Shown in pieces: positions 28,700-44,028 of a stretch of DNA of 64,000 bases. The notes under the pieces were generated by a model, which had not been told where the DNA came from, did no database searches, and saw only the letters and a program-made list of their open reading frames with translations. How positions within the stretch are numbered: the stretch's first letter is position 1; every line of letters starts with the position of its first letter. Source of the stretch: an uncultured Lachnospiraceae bacterium (GTDB lineage Bacteria > Bacillota > Clostridia > Lachnospirales > Lachnospiraceae); NCBI GenBank assembly GCA_951802115.1, contig CATOPL010000001.1, positions 1-64,000 of the forward strand. Reading direction: 5' to 3'. Position numbers and translations under genes: made by a program.

Positions 28700-30856
28700 A
28701 TGACAACAGATTCCACAGTTTCATCTGCTTCCCATACTCTGACCATAAGGCAACAAGATATTGTCCGTATTCTGGCAAAGACTGCCAGAACTCCCATACC
28801 GGTAGGAGCAATTTCCGAAAAGTTGGGAGTCTCTTCCCGAACGATTCTTCGGGAACTGCCGGCCATCGAACACTGGCTTAATGAAAATGATTTTACCTTT
28901 ATCCGTAAACCCGGAGTCGGACTTGTCATCGAAGAAGAACCAGAGTCTGTCCAACTTCTGGAGGAACTTCTGGGACTTGGACAGCCTCATACCGATTACA
29001 GCCAGAAAGAACGCAGGAGACAGATTTTGGGAGAACTGCTTTTTGTCAGAGAGCCTGTCAAATCTTATGTGTTTTTGTCCCGTTTTCACATTTCTGAAGG
29101 AACGCTCGCCAAAGATCTGGATGCTCTGAGTGAATGGCTTTCCACTTTTCAGGTTCGGATCCTGCGTCGTCCAGGCATTGGTATTCTGCTCGAAGGCACC
29201 GAAGCCGCCTTCAGACAGGCAATCGCCAATGCTGCTCTGGAATTTGTAGATGACGGTGAAATTCTGAAGCTTCTGCGGGGAAACACAGGAGAAGCGTCTT
29301 CTTCCGAATCACAGCTTATGAAAAACCGGCTGTTCAGTTTTATTGACGCACAGATTATTACTTTTGTAGAGCAGATCCTAGCCGATACCGAAAAAGAGCT
29401 GAACATCAAATATACAGACAGTGGCTATATGGCACTGATCGTCCATCTTTCGCTCTCCATCCAGAGACTCCGTTCCGACGAGAAAATCGAGATGGAACCA
29501 AAAGAGCTGAAAAATCTTTCCGAACTGCCAGAATATGAAGTTGCAAAACAGATCGCGGAAAAAATCGGAAAACAGTTCCAACTTGTAATTCCGGAAGCAG
29601 AAATCGGTTTTATTACCATGCATCTGTCAAGCGCCCGTATCTGGCCTCAGACCAGAAGAAGACGCACCCAGCTCCAGTCGATCAATACCAGACAGGTTGT
29701 CATGTCTATTGTGGAACGTGTAGAACAGGAGCTGAATCTTCCCTTTCACACCTGCAACCGGATGATTGACGAGCTGACCAGCCATATGGATTCCATGATC
29801 AGCCGGCTCTCCATGAACATTCAGCTGGATAATTCTCAGGGTGATGCGATCCAGCAGAAATATCCGGACGTATACAAAGCGGTCGAGCATGCCTGCGATC
29901 TGTTTCGCAATAAGCTTTATATTGAAGATATTTCCTCATCAGAAATCACGTTTGTCGCCATGCATTTTGCAGCAGCCGCCGAAACGCTCCGTCGGGAACA
30001 GAAAAAAATTGCCGTGGCGGTTGTCTGCCCCAGCGGAATGGGTGCTTCCAGAATGCTGGCTGCCAATCTGATCCGTTCTTTACATAATATAGATATCCGG
30101 CAGATTATGTCCGCTTTCAGCCTGGAACCAAAAAAGCTGACGGAAAGCGGGATCGATCTGGTCATATCCACAGTTCCGCTGGAAATTGATTTTCCCTATG
30201 TCTGCGTTAGTCCAATCCCGCAGACGCAGGATATGCTGATTATCAATCAGGCCCTGAAAAACATCAGTACCAGACGCAGCGAAGAAACATATCCGGAACC
30301 AAAGGCTCCGGCTGCGGAATTAAGTCTCTCCCTGGACGATATTCATTCTCTGACCCATACCGGAGAAGAGATTTTTCAGCTTCTGCAGCATTTTCAGGTT
30401 AAAGAATTGTCCGGTATCCGACAGACAGAGGCTCTGCTTGGGCAGGCTGCCGGTATTTTTGCAGACAGCATTTTAAGCCGTCAGATCATCAGTCAGGACC
30501 TGGCCCGTCGGGAAGGTATCCGGAATACTTTTATCCCGGAATTAAATCTTCACCTGCTGCACTGCCGTACAACAGCAGTCCCGCACTGCAGATGCGCTTA
30601 TTTAAAACTCGACACACCGCTATCGGTTCCGGGGGGAACTGTAAAAGGAGCAGTTCTTCTGCTCGCCCCTCAGTCCGGTCCTAACGAGTGTGTGGAAGTC
30701 ATCAGCCAGATCAGCATGCTGCTGGTGGAAGACAAACGATTTTTACAGGCGTTACAAAGCGGCAACGCGAACGAGGGACGCGTTCTCGCCGAACAAACCC
30801 TGGTAAAATATTTTCAAAATCTTATCATAAAAAGAAAAGGAGATGGAACACTATGA
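28700..30856 (+). CDS. mtlR: PRD-domain transcriptional activator of the mannitol operon
   Basis: The 718-residue regulator has an N-terminal HTH (LTIRQQDIVRILAKTARTPI ... SEKLGVSSRTILRELPAIE), a second HTH-like part, two PTS regulation domains (about 190-410), a EIIB-like domain with Cys near 442 (VVCPSGMGASRML), and a C-terminal EIIA-like domain (about 560-715). In the family, phosphorylation of these domains by HPr and EII proteins links activity to mannitol supply. Its stop overlaps the mtlA start by 4 bases (ATGA). Control of the downstream mannitol genes is inferred from this coupling. Confidence 0.9.
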   Translation: MTTDSTVSSASHTLTIRQQDIVRILAKTARTPIPVGAISEKLGVSSRTILRELPAIEHWLNENDFTFIRKPGVGLVIEEEPESVQLLEELLGLGQPHTDYSQKERRRQILGELLFVREPVKSYVFLSRFHISEGTLAKDLDALSEWLSTFQVRILRRPGIGILLEGTEAAFRQAIANAALEFVDDGEILKLLRGNTGEASSSESQLMKNRLFSFIDAQIITFVEQILADTEKELNIKYTDSGYMALIVHLSLSIQRLRSDEKIEMEPKELKNLSELPEYEVAKQIAEKIGKQFQLVIPEAEIGFITMHLSSARIWPQTRRRRTQLQSINTRQVVMSIVERVEQELNLPFHTCNRMIDELTSHMDSMISRLSMNIQLDNSQGDAIQQKYPDVYKAVEHACDLFRNKLYIEDISSSEITFVAMHFAAAAETLRREQKKIAVAVVCPSGMGASRMLAANLIRSLHNIDIRQIMSAFSLEPKKLTESGIDLVISTVPLEIDFPYVCVSPIPQTQDMLIINQALKNISTRRSEETYPEPKAPAAELSLSLDDIHSLTHTGEEIFQLLQHFQVKELSGIRQTEALLGQAAGIFADSILSRQIISQDLARREGIRNTFIPELNLHLLHCRTTAVPHCRCAYLKLDTPLSVPGGTVKGAVLLLAPQSGPNECVEVISQISMLLVEDKRFLQALQSGNANEGRVLAEQTLVKYFQNLIIKRKGDGTL

Positions 30857-32709
30857 AAAACTTTGCTCAGAAATTCGGTAAATTTCTCTCCGGCATGGTC
30901 ATGCCCAACATCGGCGCATTCATCGCATGGGGATTTATTACCGCACTCTTTATCCCGGACGGATGGATTCCCAACGAGGGCCTTGCTTCCATACATCCGC
31001 CAATCCTGACCTATCTGCTCCCGATCCTTATCGCCGCTCAGGGTGGTAAGATGATCGGTGGAGACCGCGGACGCGTCATGGGCGCCATCGCCATCGTCGG
31101 CTGTATCGCCGGCTCCGAAAATACGATGCTTATGGCTGCCATGGCCATCGGACCTCTGGCCGGACTGGTTATTAAAAAATTTGACGAAGCCATGGACGGA
31201 CATATGCCGGCAGGCTTCGAGATGCTGATCAACAATTTTTCCGTTGGTATCTTCGGTATGATCATGGCGATCATCGGATACTATATCATCGGACCGGTTA
31301 TGGGCATCATCCTCTCCGTGTTGACCGCAGGCGTGGAAATCCTGATGAGCATGAGCCTGCTTCCTCTCGTAGCAGTTTTCATCGAACCTGCAAAGGTGCT
31401 GTTCCTGAACAATGCCATCAACCACGGTATCTTTACGCCCATTGGTACAACCCAGGCACTGGAAACCGGAAAATCCATCATGTATATGCTGGAAGCTAAC
31501 CCCGGTCCCGGACTTGGCGTCCTGATCGCTTACTGGATATTCTCCAAAGATAAAATGACCAAAGATTCCGCACCAGGCGCTATCATCATCCACTTCTTCG
31601 GCGGAATCCATGAAATCTATTTCCCATATGTACTGATGAACCCCATGGTCATCATCGCTCCTATCGCCGGCAACATCTGTGCAATTCTGTTTTACAGCAT
31701 CACCGGATGCGGCCTCGTAGGCGCTTCTTCACCGGGTTCCATTATTGCATTTATGTCCATGAGCCCAAGACCGCAGATGCTCCTGACTTTCCTGGGCGTA
31801 GTGATCGCTGCCGGAGTCTCCTTTGTAGTAGCGAGCCCGATCATCAAGATGTCCGGAGTCAAGAGTCTGGAAGAGGCTCAGGCTCAGACTGCATCCATGA
31901 AAGCCGAATCCAAAGGACTTGCCACTGCAGCTGTAAAAGACGCAGCCAAGGTAAAGAAAGTCGTCTTTGCATGTGACGCAGGCATGGGCTCCTCCGCCAT
32001 GGGCGCAACCAAATTCCGCAACCGCGTGAAAGCAGCGCGTCCGGACCTGACAGTTATCAATACTTCTGTCGACAATATTCCTGCAGACTGCGATATTGCA
32101 GTTGTCCAGACGACCCTGGTAGAGCGTGCGAAGAAATCCGCACCTCAGGCGCAGATGGTAACGATCGGCAACTTCCTCGCCGACCCTGCACTGGATGCTC
32201 TCTATATCCAGCTGACCACCGGTGATCAGGCAATCGCGGAAACAACCGGAGAAAATACGGATCCTGTCGTTCCAACGACCGTCCCCAATAAAAAGGTTAT
32301 GATCGCAGAAGGAATCAAACTGAATCAGACTCCGGGTACGAAAGAGGAGGCAATCCAGGCAGCCGGTGAACTGATGTGTAAACTTGGTTATGTAGATGCT
32401 TCCTATGTGGATGCCATGCAGGAACGCGAGAAGCTGGTAACCACTTATATGGGTATGGGAATCGCAATTCCACATGGCACGACCCAGGCCAAAGGAACGG
32501 TTAAAAAGACCGGCATTGTTCTCTTCCAGTATCCGGAAGGCGTACCTTTCGGTGATGAAAAAGCCAATCTTGTCTTTGGCATTGCCGGTATCGGCGACGA
32601 GCATCTGGATTTGCTGGCAAAGATTTGTGAAGTTCTGGAAGATGAGGCTGTTCTGGAAGAGATGAAGACCACCAACGACGTGGAATGGATCTTAAAACAG
32701 CTCACCTGA
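30853..32709 (+). CDS. mtlA: PTS mannitol transporter EIICBA
   Basis: The 618-residue permease takes up mannitol and phosphorylates it to mannitol-1-phosphate. EIIC (about 1-345) begins FGKFLSGMVMPNIGAFIAWG and includes HFFGGIHEIYFPYVLMNP. EIIB has its phosphocysteine in VVFACDAGMGSSAMG near 370. EIIA (about 481-618) has its active histidine in MGMGIAIPHGTT near 540. All three domains are fused as in the E. coli type; many Firmicutes have a separate MtlF. A strong hairpin follows the stop. Confidence 0.96.
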   Translation: MKNFAQKFGKFLSGMVMPNIGAFIAWGFITALFIPDGWIPNEGLASIHPPILTYLLPILIAAQGGKMIGGDRGRVMGAIAIVGCIAGSENTMLMAAMAIGPLAGLVIKKFDEAMDGHMPAGFEMLINNFSVGIFGMIMAIIGYYIIGPVMGIILSVLTAGVEILMSMSLLPLVAVFIEPAKVLFLNNAINHGIFTPIGTTQALETGKSIMYMLEANPGPGLGVLIAYWIFSKDKMTKDSAPGAIIIHFFGGIHEIYFPYVLMNPMVIIAPIAGNICAILFYSITGCGLVGASSPGSIIAFMSMSPRPQMLLTFLGVVIAAGVSFVVASPIIKMSGVKSLEEAQAQTASMKAESKGLATAAVKDAAKVKKVVFACDAGMGSSAMGATKFRNRVKAARPDLTVINTSVDNIPADCDIAVVQTTLVERAKKSAPQAQMVTIGNFLADPALDALYIQLTTGDQAIAETTGENTDPVVPTTVPNKKVMIAEGIKLNQTPGTKEEAIQAAGELMCKLGYVDASYVDAMQEREKLVTTYMGMGIAIPHGTTQAKGTVKKTGIVLFQYPEGVPFGDEKANLVFGIAGIGDEHLDLLAKICEVLEDEAVLEEMKTTNDVEWILKQLT

Positions 32710-32757
32710 TTCTCTAAATAAATAACATATTTTCAGACTTTTATGACATATCTTTTC

Positions 32758-32795
32758 GGCCGGGCGGCGCAAGTCATCCGCCCGGCCTCCTTTTC
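32758..32795 (+). terminator. hairpin between mtlA and mtlD
   Basis: GGCCGGGCGG (32758-32767) and CCGCCCGGCC (32778-32787) form a perfect 10-base stem, followed by TCCTTTTCC. The T-run is imperfect, so it may act as a partial terminator or as mRNA stabiliser that raises mtlA over mtlD. Confidence 0.65.
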
Positions 32796-32882
32796 CAGGT
32801 TACGGACCGGCTGTACAGTCAAAATCAGCATCTTAATATATTGTTCCGCAGCCTGATTATTCTAAGAAAGAGGTATTGTATT

Positions 32883-34037
32883 ATGAAAACAGCAATTCAA
32901 TTCGGAGCAGGCAACATCGGACGCGGTTTTATCGGCATGCTGCTGGCTCAGGCAGGATATCGCGTGATCTTTGCCGATGTAAGTGAAGTCATCATTGACC
33001 GCCTGGCGGCTGATCAGAAATATACTGTCCATGTAATGGATACCGAAGTGGAAGACGTGGAGATAACAAACATCACCGGCATCATGTCCAACGGCGAAGA
33101 AATTATCGACGAGATCGCCAAAGCCGACGTTCTGACTACCGCCGTAGGTTTGCGGGTCCTTGGCTTCATTGCCCCGACGATTGCCAAAGGCATTCAGAAA
33201 CGAATCTCTGACGGCAGCAAAGAGCCCATGAATATTATTGCCTGCGAGAATGCGATCCGTGCAACTTCCCAGCTAAAAGAACATGTATATGGGATTCTCT
33301 CTGAAGAAGAAAGATCATACTGCGACCAGTATGTAGGCTTTGCAGACTGTTCCGTAGATCGGATCGTACCTCCGGTGCGCAGCGAAAATCCGGTAGACGT
33401 TGTTGTAGAAAAATATTGCGAATGGAACGTGGAAAAAGCTTCCCTGAAGGGTGAAATTCCGGAAATTCCGGGCATGAACCTCGCAGATAACCTGATGGCT
33501 TACATCCAGAGAAAGCTCTTCACTCTGAACACCGGACATTGCATCACCGCTTACACCGGTATACTGGCCGGACATAAAACCATTGACCAGGCAATCTCTG
33601 ATCCCAAAATCTATGAGCTGGTCAAAGCTGCCATGACCCAGTCAGGAGACGGTCTGATCCAAAGATTCGGATTCGACAAAGATGCGCATTATAAATATAT
33701 TGATAAGATCATCAACCGGTTTAAAAATCCTTACCTGAAAGACGACGTGACTCGTGTAGGGCGGGAGCCGCTGCGTAAGCTTTCTGCTGACGATCGTCTG
33801 GTAAGCCCGCTGACCACAGCCATATCCTATAATCTTCCGGTAGATAAACTGGTTCTGGGTATCGGTGCTGCCCTGCGGTACAACAATCCAGAAGATGCAC
33901 AGAGTACAGAACTTCAGGAAAAAATCGCCTCCAAAGGTGTTGCCGCTGCATTTTCGGAGATCTCCGGTGTGACAGATCCGGCACTGCTGAAACAGGTGAC
34001 AGATGCTTACGAGCAGGTGGCAAAGCTTTTTCAGTAA
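32883..34037 (+). CDS. mtlD: mannitol-1-phosphate 5-dehydrogenase
   Basis: The 384-residue NAD enzyme oxidises mannitol-1-phosphate to fructose-6-phosphate. The nucleotide loop is QFGAGNIGRGFIGMLLAQAGY. Later motifs include AVGLRVLGFIAP, IACENAIRATSQLK, DCSVDRIVPP and KLFTLNTGHCITAYTG. The ATG at 32883 gives the standard N-terminus MKTAIQFGAG. It completes the pathway begun by MtlA, and the following HPr-like gene is 36 bases downstream. Confidence 0.96.
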   Translation: MKTAIQFGAGNIGRGFIGMLLAQAGYRVIFADVSEVIIDRLAADQKYTVHVMDTEVEDVEITNITGIMSNGEEIIDEIAKADVLTTAVGLRVLGFIAPTIAKGIQKRISDGSKEPMNIIACENAIRATSQLKEHVYGILSEEERSYCDQYVGFADCSVDRIVPPVRSENPVDVVVEKYCEWNVEKASLKGEIPEIPGMNLADNLMAYIQRKLFTLNTGHCITAYTGILAGHKTIDQAISDPKIYELVKAAMTQSGDGLIQRFGFDKDAHYKYIDKIINRFKNPYLKDDVTRVGREPLRKLSADDRLVSPLTTAISYNLPVDKLVLGIGAALRYNNPEDAQSTELQEKIASKGVAAAFSEISGVTDPALLKQVTDAYEQVAKLFQ

Positions 34038-34073
34038 CCGAGCGTAATCGCAGATACAGAAAGGAGAGCTGTT

Positions 34074-34343
34074 ATGATCACCAGATCTGTTACTTTGAGC
34101 TCCAATGATTTCTTCCATGCAAGACCGGCCGCGAAGATCGCGGGCACGGCCAAAACTTACGAAAGCGTCATCATGGTCATGCTGGGCACTGAGATCGCTG
34201 ATGCCAAAGATCCGCTCTCCCTCATGCGTTTAAGCCATCCCAAAGGTTCTGCCATAGACATCCTGGCAGACGGAACGGATGAACAGAAGGCGCTGGATGC
34301 TATCGTGGAAGAGTTTCAAAAAGAATTTTCACTGGTCAGTTAG
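34074..34343 (+). CDS. HPr-like phosphocarrier with Asp at the Ser46 position
   Basis: The 89-residue protein aligns without gaps to Bacillus HPr over residues 1-59. His15 is kept in FFHARPAAKIA, so it can probably take phosphate from enzyme I. At position 46 the regulatory serine (LKSIMG in HPr) is replaced by aspartate (AKDPLS), so HPr kinase cannot act there and the charge may imitate the phosphorylated form. GGAGA precedes the ATG by 6 bases. It ends the mannitol operon and is probably a dedicated carrier or regulator, separate from the general HPr. The functional reading is inference. Confidence 0.85.
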   Translation: MITRSVTLSSNDFFHARPAAKIAGTAKTYESVIMVMLGTEIADAKDPLSLMRLSHPKGSAIDILADGTDEQKALDAIVEEFQKEFSLVS

Positions 34344-34376
34344 CGTTTTAAAATAACATTGAAAACATTCATAAAT

Positions 34377-34409
34377 GCCCGGGTATGAGATCACGTCTCT
34401 TACCCGGGC
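34377..34409 (+). terminator. terminator-like hairpin after the mannitol operon
   Basis: GCCCGGGTA (34377-34385) pairs with TACCCGGGC (34401-34409), and inner GAGA/TCTC extends the stem. The following TTCCGCTTT is a weak T-run. It lies between the convergent HPr-like and bglA genes and may serve both strands. Confidence 0.65.
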
Positions 34410-34477
34410 TTCCGCTTTGGCTCTGCAAAGATTATCCGAAAAATGTACTTTTCATAATAAGTGTCAGGCAATCCGAG

Positions 34478-35923
<1,446 letters not shown>

Positions 35924-36043
35924 CTACCCTCTCTATTCCCTGTATTTAAATGCATCTTTGAATGACTGCGCATCGTGAGACACTTCCGGGTTTCCTTGGG
36001 CAGATGCTATTATTCAGTTCCGAAACTGCATCAAAGGATATGT

Positions 36044-38074
<2,031 letters not shown>

Positions 38075-38081
38075 TTATGAA

Positions 38082-38110
38082 GGTTTGGCCAACTGAATGT
38101 CACCACCCTG
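38082..38110 (-). promoter_or_regulatory. possible second RAT antiterminator site between licT and bglP
   Basis: On the minus strand the sequence begins CAGGGTGGTGACATTCAG and ends TTGGCCAAACC. It resembles the leader RAT before licT at its two ends (GGxTGGTGA and GCCAAACC) but less so in the loop. A second site at this place is known from the E. coli bgl operon. No clear overlapping terminator with a T-run was found, so the call is tentative. Confidence 0.4.
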
Positions 38111-38124
38111 GCATACGATAAGTT

Positions 38125-38967
38125 TTACTTCTTTGTCTTATTGACCACCCGTTCCACATGGATGGTCAGATAGAGCTGCTCTTCCTTTGATAGCTCATAT
38201 TCATATTTCTTCTCGATGAACTGTGTGATTTTCTCCACACAGCCAAAGGCTTTTGGATATTTTTCGCGGATAACCTCCCACAAACCATCGTTATCATCCT
38301 CTGTATAAATATTACGTTCTACCAGACGTTTGGCAAAAAACTTCAGATGTGTGATAAAACGATAGTAATACACATCATCCTCATCAAAACTGATCTGAAA
38401 AGAATATTTCACGATATTGACCAGCTCCTGCATGATTCTCGTGATCTCATACATATTGTGCATGACTTCCTGGTCCATCTGAGCATTGGCTAGATGAAGA
38501 GCAATAAAACCCGCTTCGTCCTCCGGAAGGCGTACTTTAAACCGCTCTTCCACCAGATCCAGCGCCCACAGACCGATCTGATACTCCTCCCGATAGAACC
38601 TTCGGATATCCCACAAAAGAGCATTCTTCACGGTAACCCCTTCCAGAAAACGAACGATGGAGGTATGTACATGGTCAATCAGAGATATATAGACCATATC
38701 ATTGAGATGTTTTCCCAAACGCAACCGGGCTTCGGCAATGATCTCTTCTCCCAGCACCATATGTTCTATGGGAATATCCTGAACCAGCGCCTGAAACTTG
38801 TTGCTGACTTCCTCTTCCGACAGAGAAAACACTTTATCCACTGCCTCCGGACTGATCTCTTCCCCTGCTTTCTTTTTAAAACAGATTCCTCTTCCCATAA
38901 CAATCTTCTCGTCTCCATAGTCGTCCAGTGCAACCGCCACGTTGTTATTCAAGACCTTAAATATCTT
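38125..38967 (-). CDS. licT: BglG/LicT-family transcription antiterminator
   Basis: The 280-residue protein has an RNA-binding CAT domain (1-57: MKIFKVLNNNVAVALDDYGD ... VMGRGICFKKKAGE) and two PRDs with the phosphorylatable histidines in LIDHVHTS, FIALHLANA, FITHLKFF and YLTIHVERV. GGGAG lies just before the ATG at 38967. When substrate is present it binds the RAT hairpin in the leader and prevents termination. The RAT and terminator are both visible upstream, so the regulatory loop is complete. Confidence 0.94.
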   Translation of the reverse strand, partial: KIFKVLNNNVAVALDDYGDEKIVMGRGICFKKKAGEEISPEAVDKVFSLSEEEVSNKFQALVQDIPIEHMVLGEEIIAEARLRLGKHLNDMVYISLIDHVHTSIVRFLEGVTVKNALLWDIRRFYREEYQIGLWALDLVEERFKVRLPEDEAGFIALHLANAQMDQEVMHNMYEITRIMQELVNIVKYSFQISFDEDDVYYYRFITHLKFFAKRLVERNIYTEDDNDGLWEVIREKYPKAFGCVEKITQFIEKKYEYELSKEEQLYLTIHVERVVNKTKK

Positions 38968-39010
38968 CATGACTCCCTCTCCTCTATATTGTCCCCCCGT
39001 TTTATGTAAC

Positions 39011-39099
39011 AAAAAAACCTATATACATAAATATATCCTGAATACACCTTCAAGATTTATCTAAGCATATAGGTTTGGCTTGCTTCGCAATCACCATCC
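39011..39099 (-). promoter_or_regulatory. RAT antiterminator site with overlapping terminator
   Basis: On the minus strand the RAT runs from GGATGGTGATTGCG to AAGCCAAACC (39099 to about 39073), close to the LicT-family target. Its end overlaps the first arm of a terminator: AAACCTATATGC at 39066-39078 pairs with ATATAGGTTT near 39013-39025, followed by seven T. LicT bound to the RAT would prevent that stem from forming. Confidence 0.85.
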
Positions 39100-39112
39100 T
39101 GAACTTAGTCAA

Positions 39113-39141
39113 ATGATATCACAGTTCCCACATGAAGTCAA
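39113..39141 (-). promoter_or_regulatory. licT-bglP-bglA promoter
   Basis: TTGACT (39136-39141) and TATCAT (39113-39118) on the minus strand are 17 bases apart and lie just upstream of the RAT leader. This is the expected place for the operon promoter. No catabolite-control site could be named with confidence. Confidence 0.75.
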
Positions 39142-39472
39142 TCACCTTTTACCGTTCGTCTGAAATTTTTCATCTCAGATTTTGTTCTCTTACAAATAAC
39201 CGCAGTAATAGAATCTCCTCCGAAATCTTCTCTGCCAGTATTTTAATCATGACAAAACTGACGTCCTTTTCCATAGCCCCTCTCACGGGTTCCCTGATCC
39301 TGTCCGTCGCGCCTTTCGTTCAACATGGTCAGTCCGGAACCAGACTTTCGTTTTTCCACTCCCACTGCTCTTGTTTCATATAAAGTCTCTTTCCACCGCT
39401 TATTCCATATGCCTCATTCGCCGCTATGGAAAACTACCTTCCATACTCCGAAAAAGCAGTACTTCATATCCC
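39142..39472. other. intergenic stretch without a recognised gene
   Basis: The 331 bases between the licT promoter and the stop of the DUF5107 gene contain only frames without ribosome sites. A small hairpin TATGGAA/TTCCATA (39425-39445) lies near the DUF5107 stop but has no T-run. Confidence 0.4.
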
Positions 39473-42751
<3,279 letters not shown>

Positions 42752-42873
42752 ATTTTTATGCCTCCTTCTCTATTCCGCCTCATTTTTACTTCTTGTCTAT
42801 ACTATATATGTAATTTCCCTTATTTTCATTAGGATCAGTTGCCCTATCGTTTAGAAAAATTGCTCTCAATCTG

Positions 42874-42902
42874 TTGACAGTCCATACGTACACTTCTATA
42901 AT
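42874..42902 (+). promoter_or_regulatory. promoter of the AraC regulator gene
   Basis: Consensus boxes TTGACA (42874-42879) and TATAAT (42897-42902) are exactly 17 bases apart, 32 bases before the araC-type gene. It is among the strongest sigma-70-type promoters in the window. Confidence 0.85.
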
Positions 42903-42933
42903 GAAGCCATAGAGACACTAAGGAGGAGCTTTC

Positions 42934-43782
42934 ATGCTTACCAAAGAACCAGGCGTCATAAAAGACTCCGATTACTATATTTATACCCCCAGCACGCAGG
43001 CGCAGAACCTGTTCCTCTATCCGCTTATTACCGGATATTTCCGCTATCTTCCAGGCTACTGTCTGCGCCGGACCTCACTGGACAGTTTTCTGATCATGTA
43101 TGTGAAAAAAGGAACCTGCGAGATTGAACTGGAAAACCGCCATTTTCATGCCCAGGAGGGTCACATCGTCATGCTGGACTGCTATGTTCCCCACTCATAC
43201 TGCTCTTCCAAAGGCTGGGACGCACTGTGGCTCCACTTTGACGGCATCTGTGCCAGAGGATACTACGAGGCCATCATCGCAGGCGGCAGTCCGGTCATTA
43301 CGCTGAAAAACAATTACCGCTTTGAAAAATACCTGAATAAAGTCTACCAGCAGTTCAAAAGCGGTCCCTCTGTCAAAGAAGCCCTGCTCAACAATTATAT
43401 TGTTAATATATTAACAGAGCTTCTTATCAGCCAGGATACAAAGAATCCCGGCGTCATGTCCGCCAGTCTCATCTCTGACAGCATTGCCTATATCAACGAC
43501 CATCTGACCGAAGAACTGTCTTTAAACGAACTGGCGTCCCAGGCATCCCTGAGTCCTTTTTATTTCAGCCGCCTCTTTAAAAAGGAAACCGGGTTTTCCC
43601 CGCACAGCTACATTATTACCACCCGGATCAACAACGCAAAATTTCTGCTTCGCACCTCCGATCTTTCCATCAAAAGTATTTGTTTCAGTACCGGTTTCAC
43701 CAGCGAGAGCAGCTTCTGCACGACTTTCCGAAAAGAAACCGGCATGACTCCGTCCGGTTACAGAACCTATGTACGAAAATAA
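42934..43782 (+). CDS. AraC-family regulator with cupin domain
   Basis: The 282-residue protein has an N-terminal cupin-type sensor (FLIMYVKKGTCEIELENRHF, GHIVMLDCYVPHSYCS) and a C-terminal double HTH (IAYINDHLTEELSLNELASQ ... FSRLFKKETGFSPHSYI ... SESSFCTTFRKETGMTPSGYR). Such proteins activate carbohydrate genes in response to a sugar. It is divergent from the DUF5107 gene, which is its likely target. GGAGG lies 7 bases before the ATG. Confidence 0.88.
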   Translation: MLTKEPGVIKDSDYYIYTPSTQAQNLFLYPLITGYFRYLPGYCLRRTSLDSFLIMYVKKGTCEIELENRHFHAQEGHIVMLDCYVPHSYCSSKGWDALWLHFDGICARGYYEAIIAGGSPVITLKNNYRFEKYLNKVYQQFKSGPSVKEALLNNYIVNILTELLISQDTKNPGVMSASLISDSIAYINDHLTEELSLNELASQASLSPFYFSRLFKKETGFSPHSYIITTRINNAKFLLRTSDLSIKSICFSTGFTSESSFCTTFRKETGMTPSGYRTYVRK

Positions 43783-43824
43783 TTTTGTTCCTTACAATTA
43801 TAGAAGACGGTCGCAAAACATCCC

Positions 43825-43955
43825 CTGTCTGTATGCCGGAAACACTGTGCCGATTGATACAGACAGAAAATCGGTTTTGCCTTTCTCAAACGAACTGACC
43901 CTCAGTGAACAAGGATAAAATGTTCGAATGAAGAAGACAAAACCGATTTTCTGTC
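43825..43955. repeat. two overlapping inverted repeats in a convergent gap
   Basis: Repeat 1: CTGTCTGTAT (43825-43834) with ATACAGACAG (43857-43866). Repeat 2: GACAGAAAATCGGTTTTG (43862-43879) with its perfect complement at 43938-43955, and imperfect continuation toward the centre (CGAAC on both arms). The two share bases 43862-43866, so they cannot both form fully. They lie between the convergent AraC and sugar-binding-protein genes and may end transcription from both sides. Confidence 0.75.
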
Positions 43956-44028
43956 ATATACATTCCTCACGAATACTGAACATACAGAAGGGGCGTCTTA
44001 CGCCGCCCCCTCTGTTCAGATCAACTCA

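Noticed and set aside
30814..31611. 265-codon minus-strand frame rich in His and Asp
   Set aside because: It is antisense to mtlA; the composition reflects the reverse complement of membrane-helix codons.
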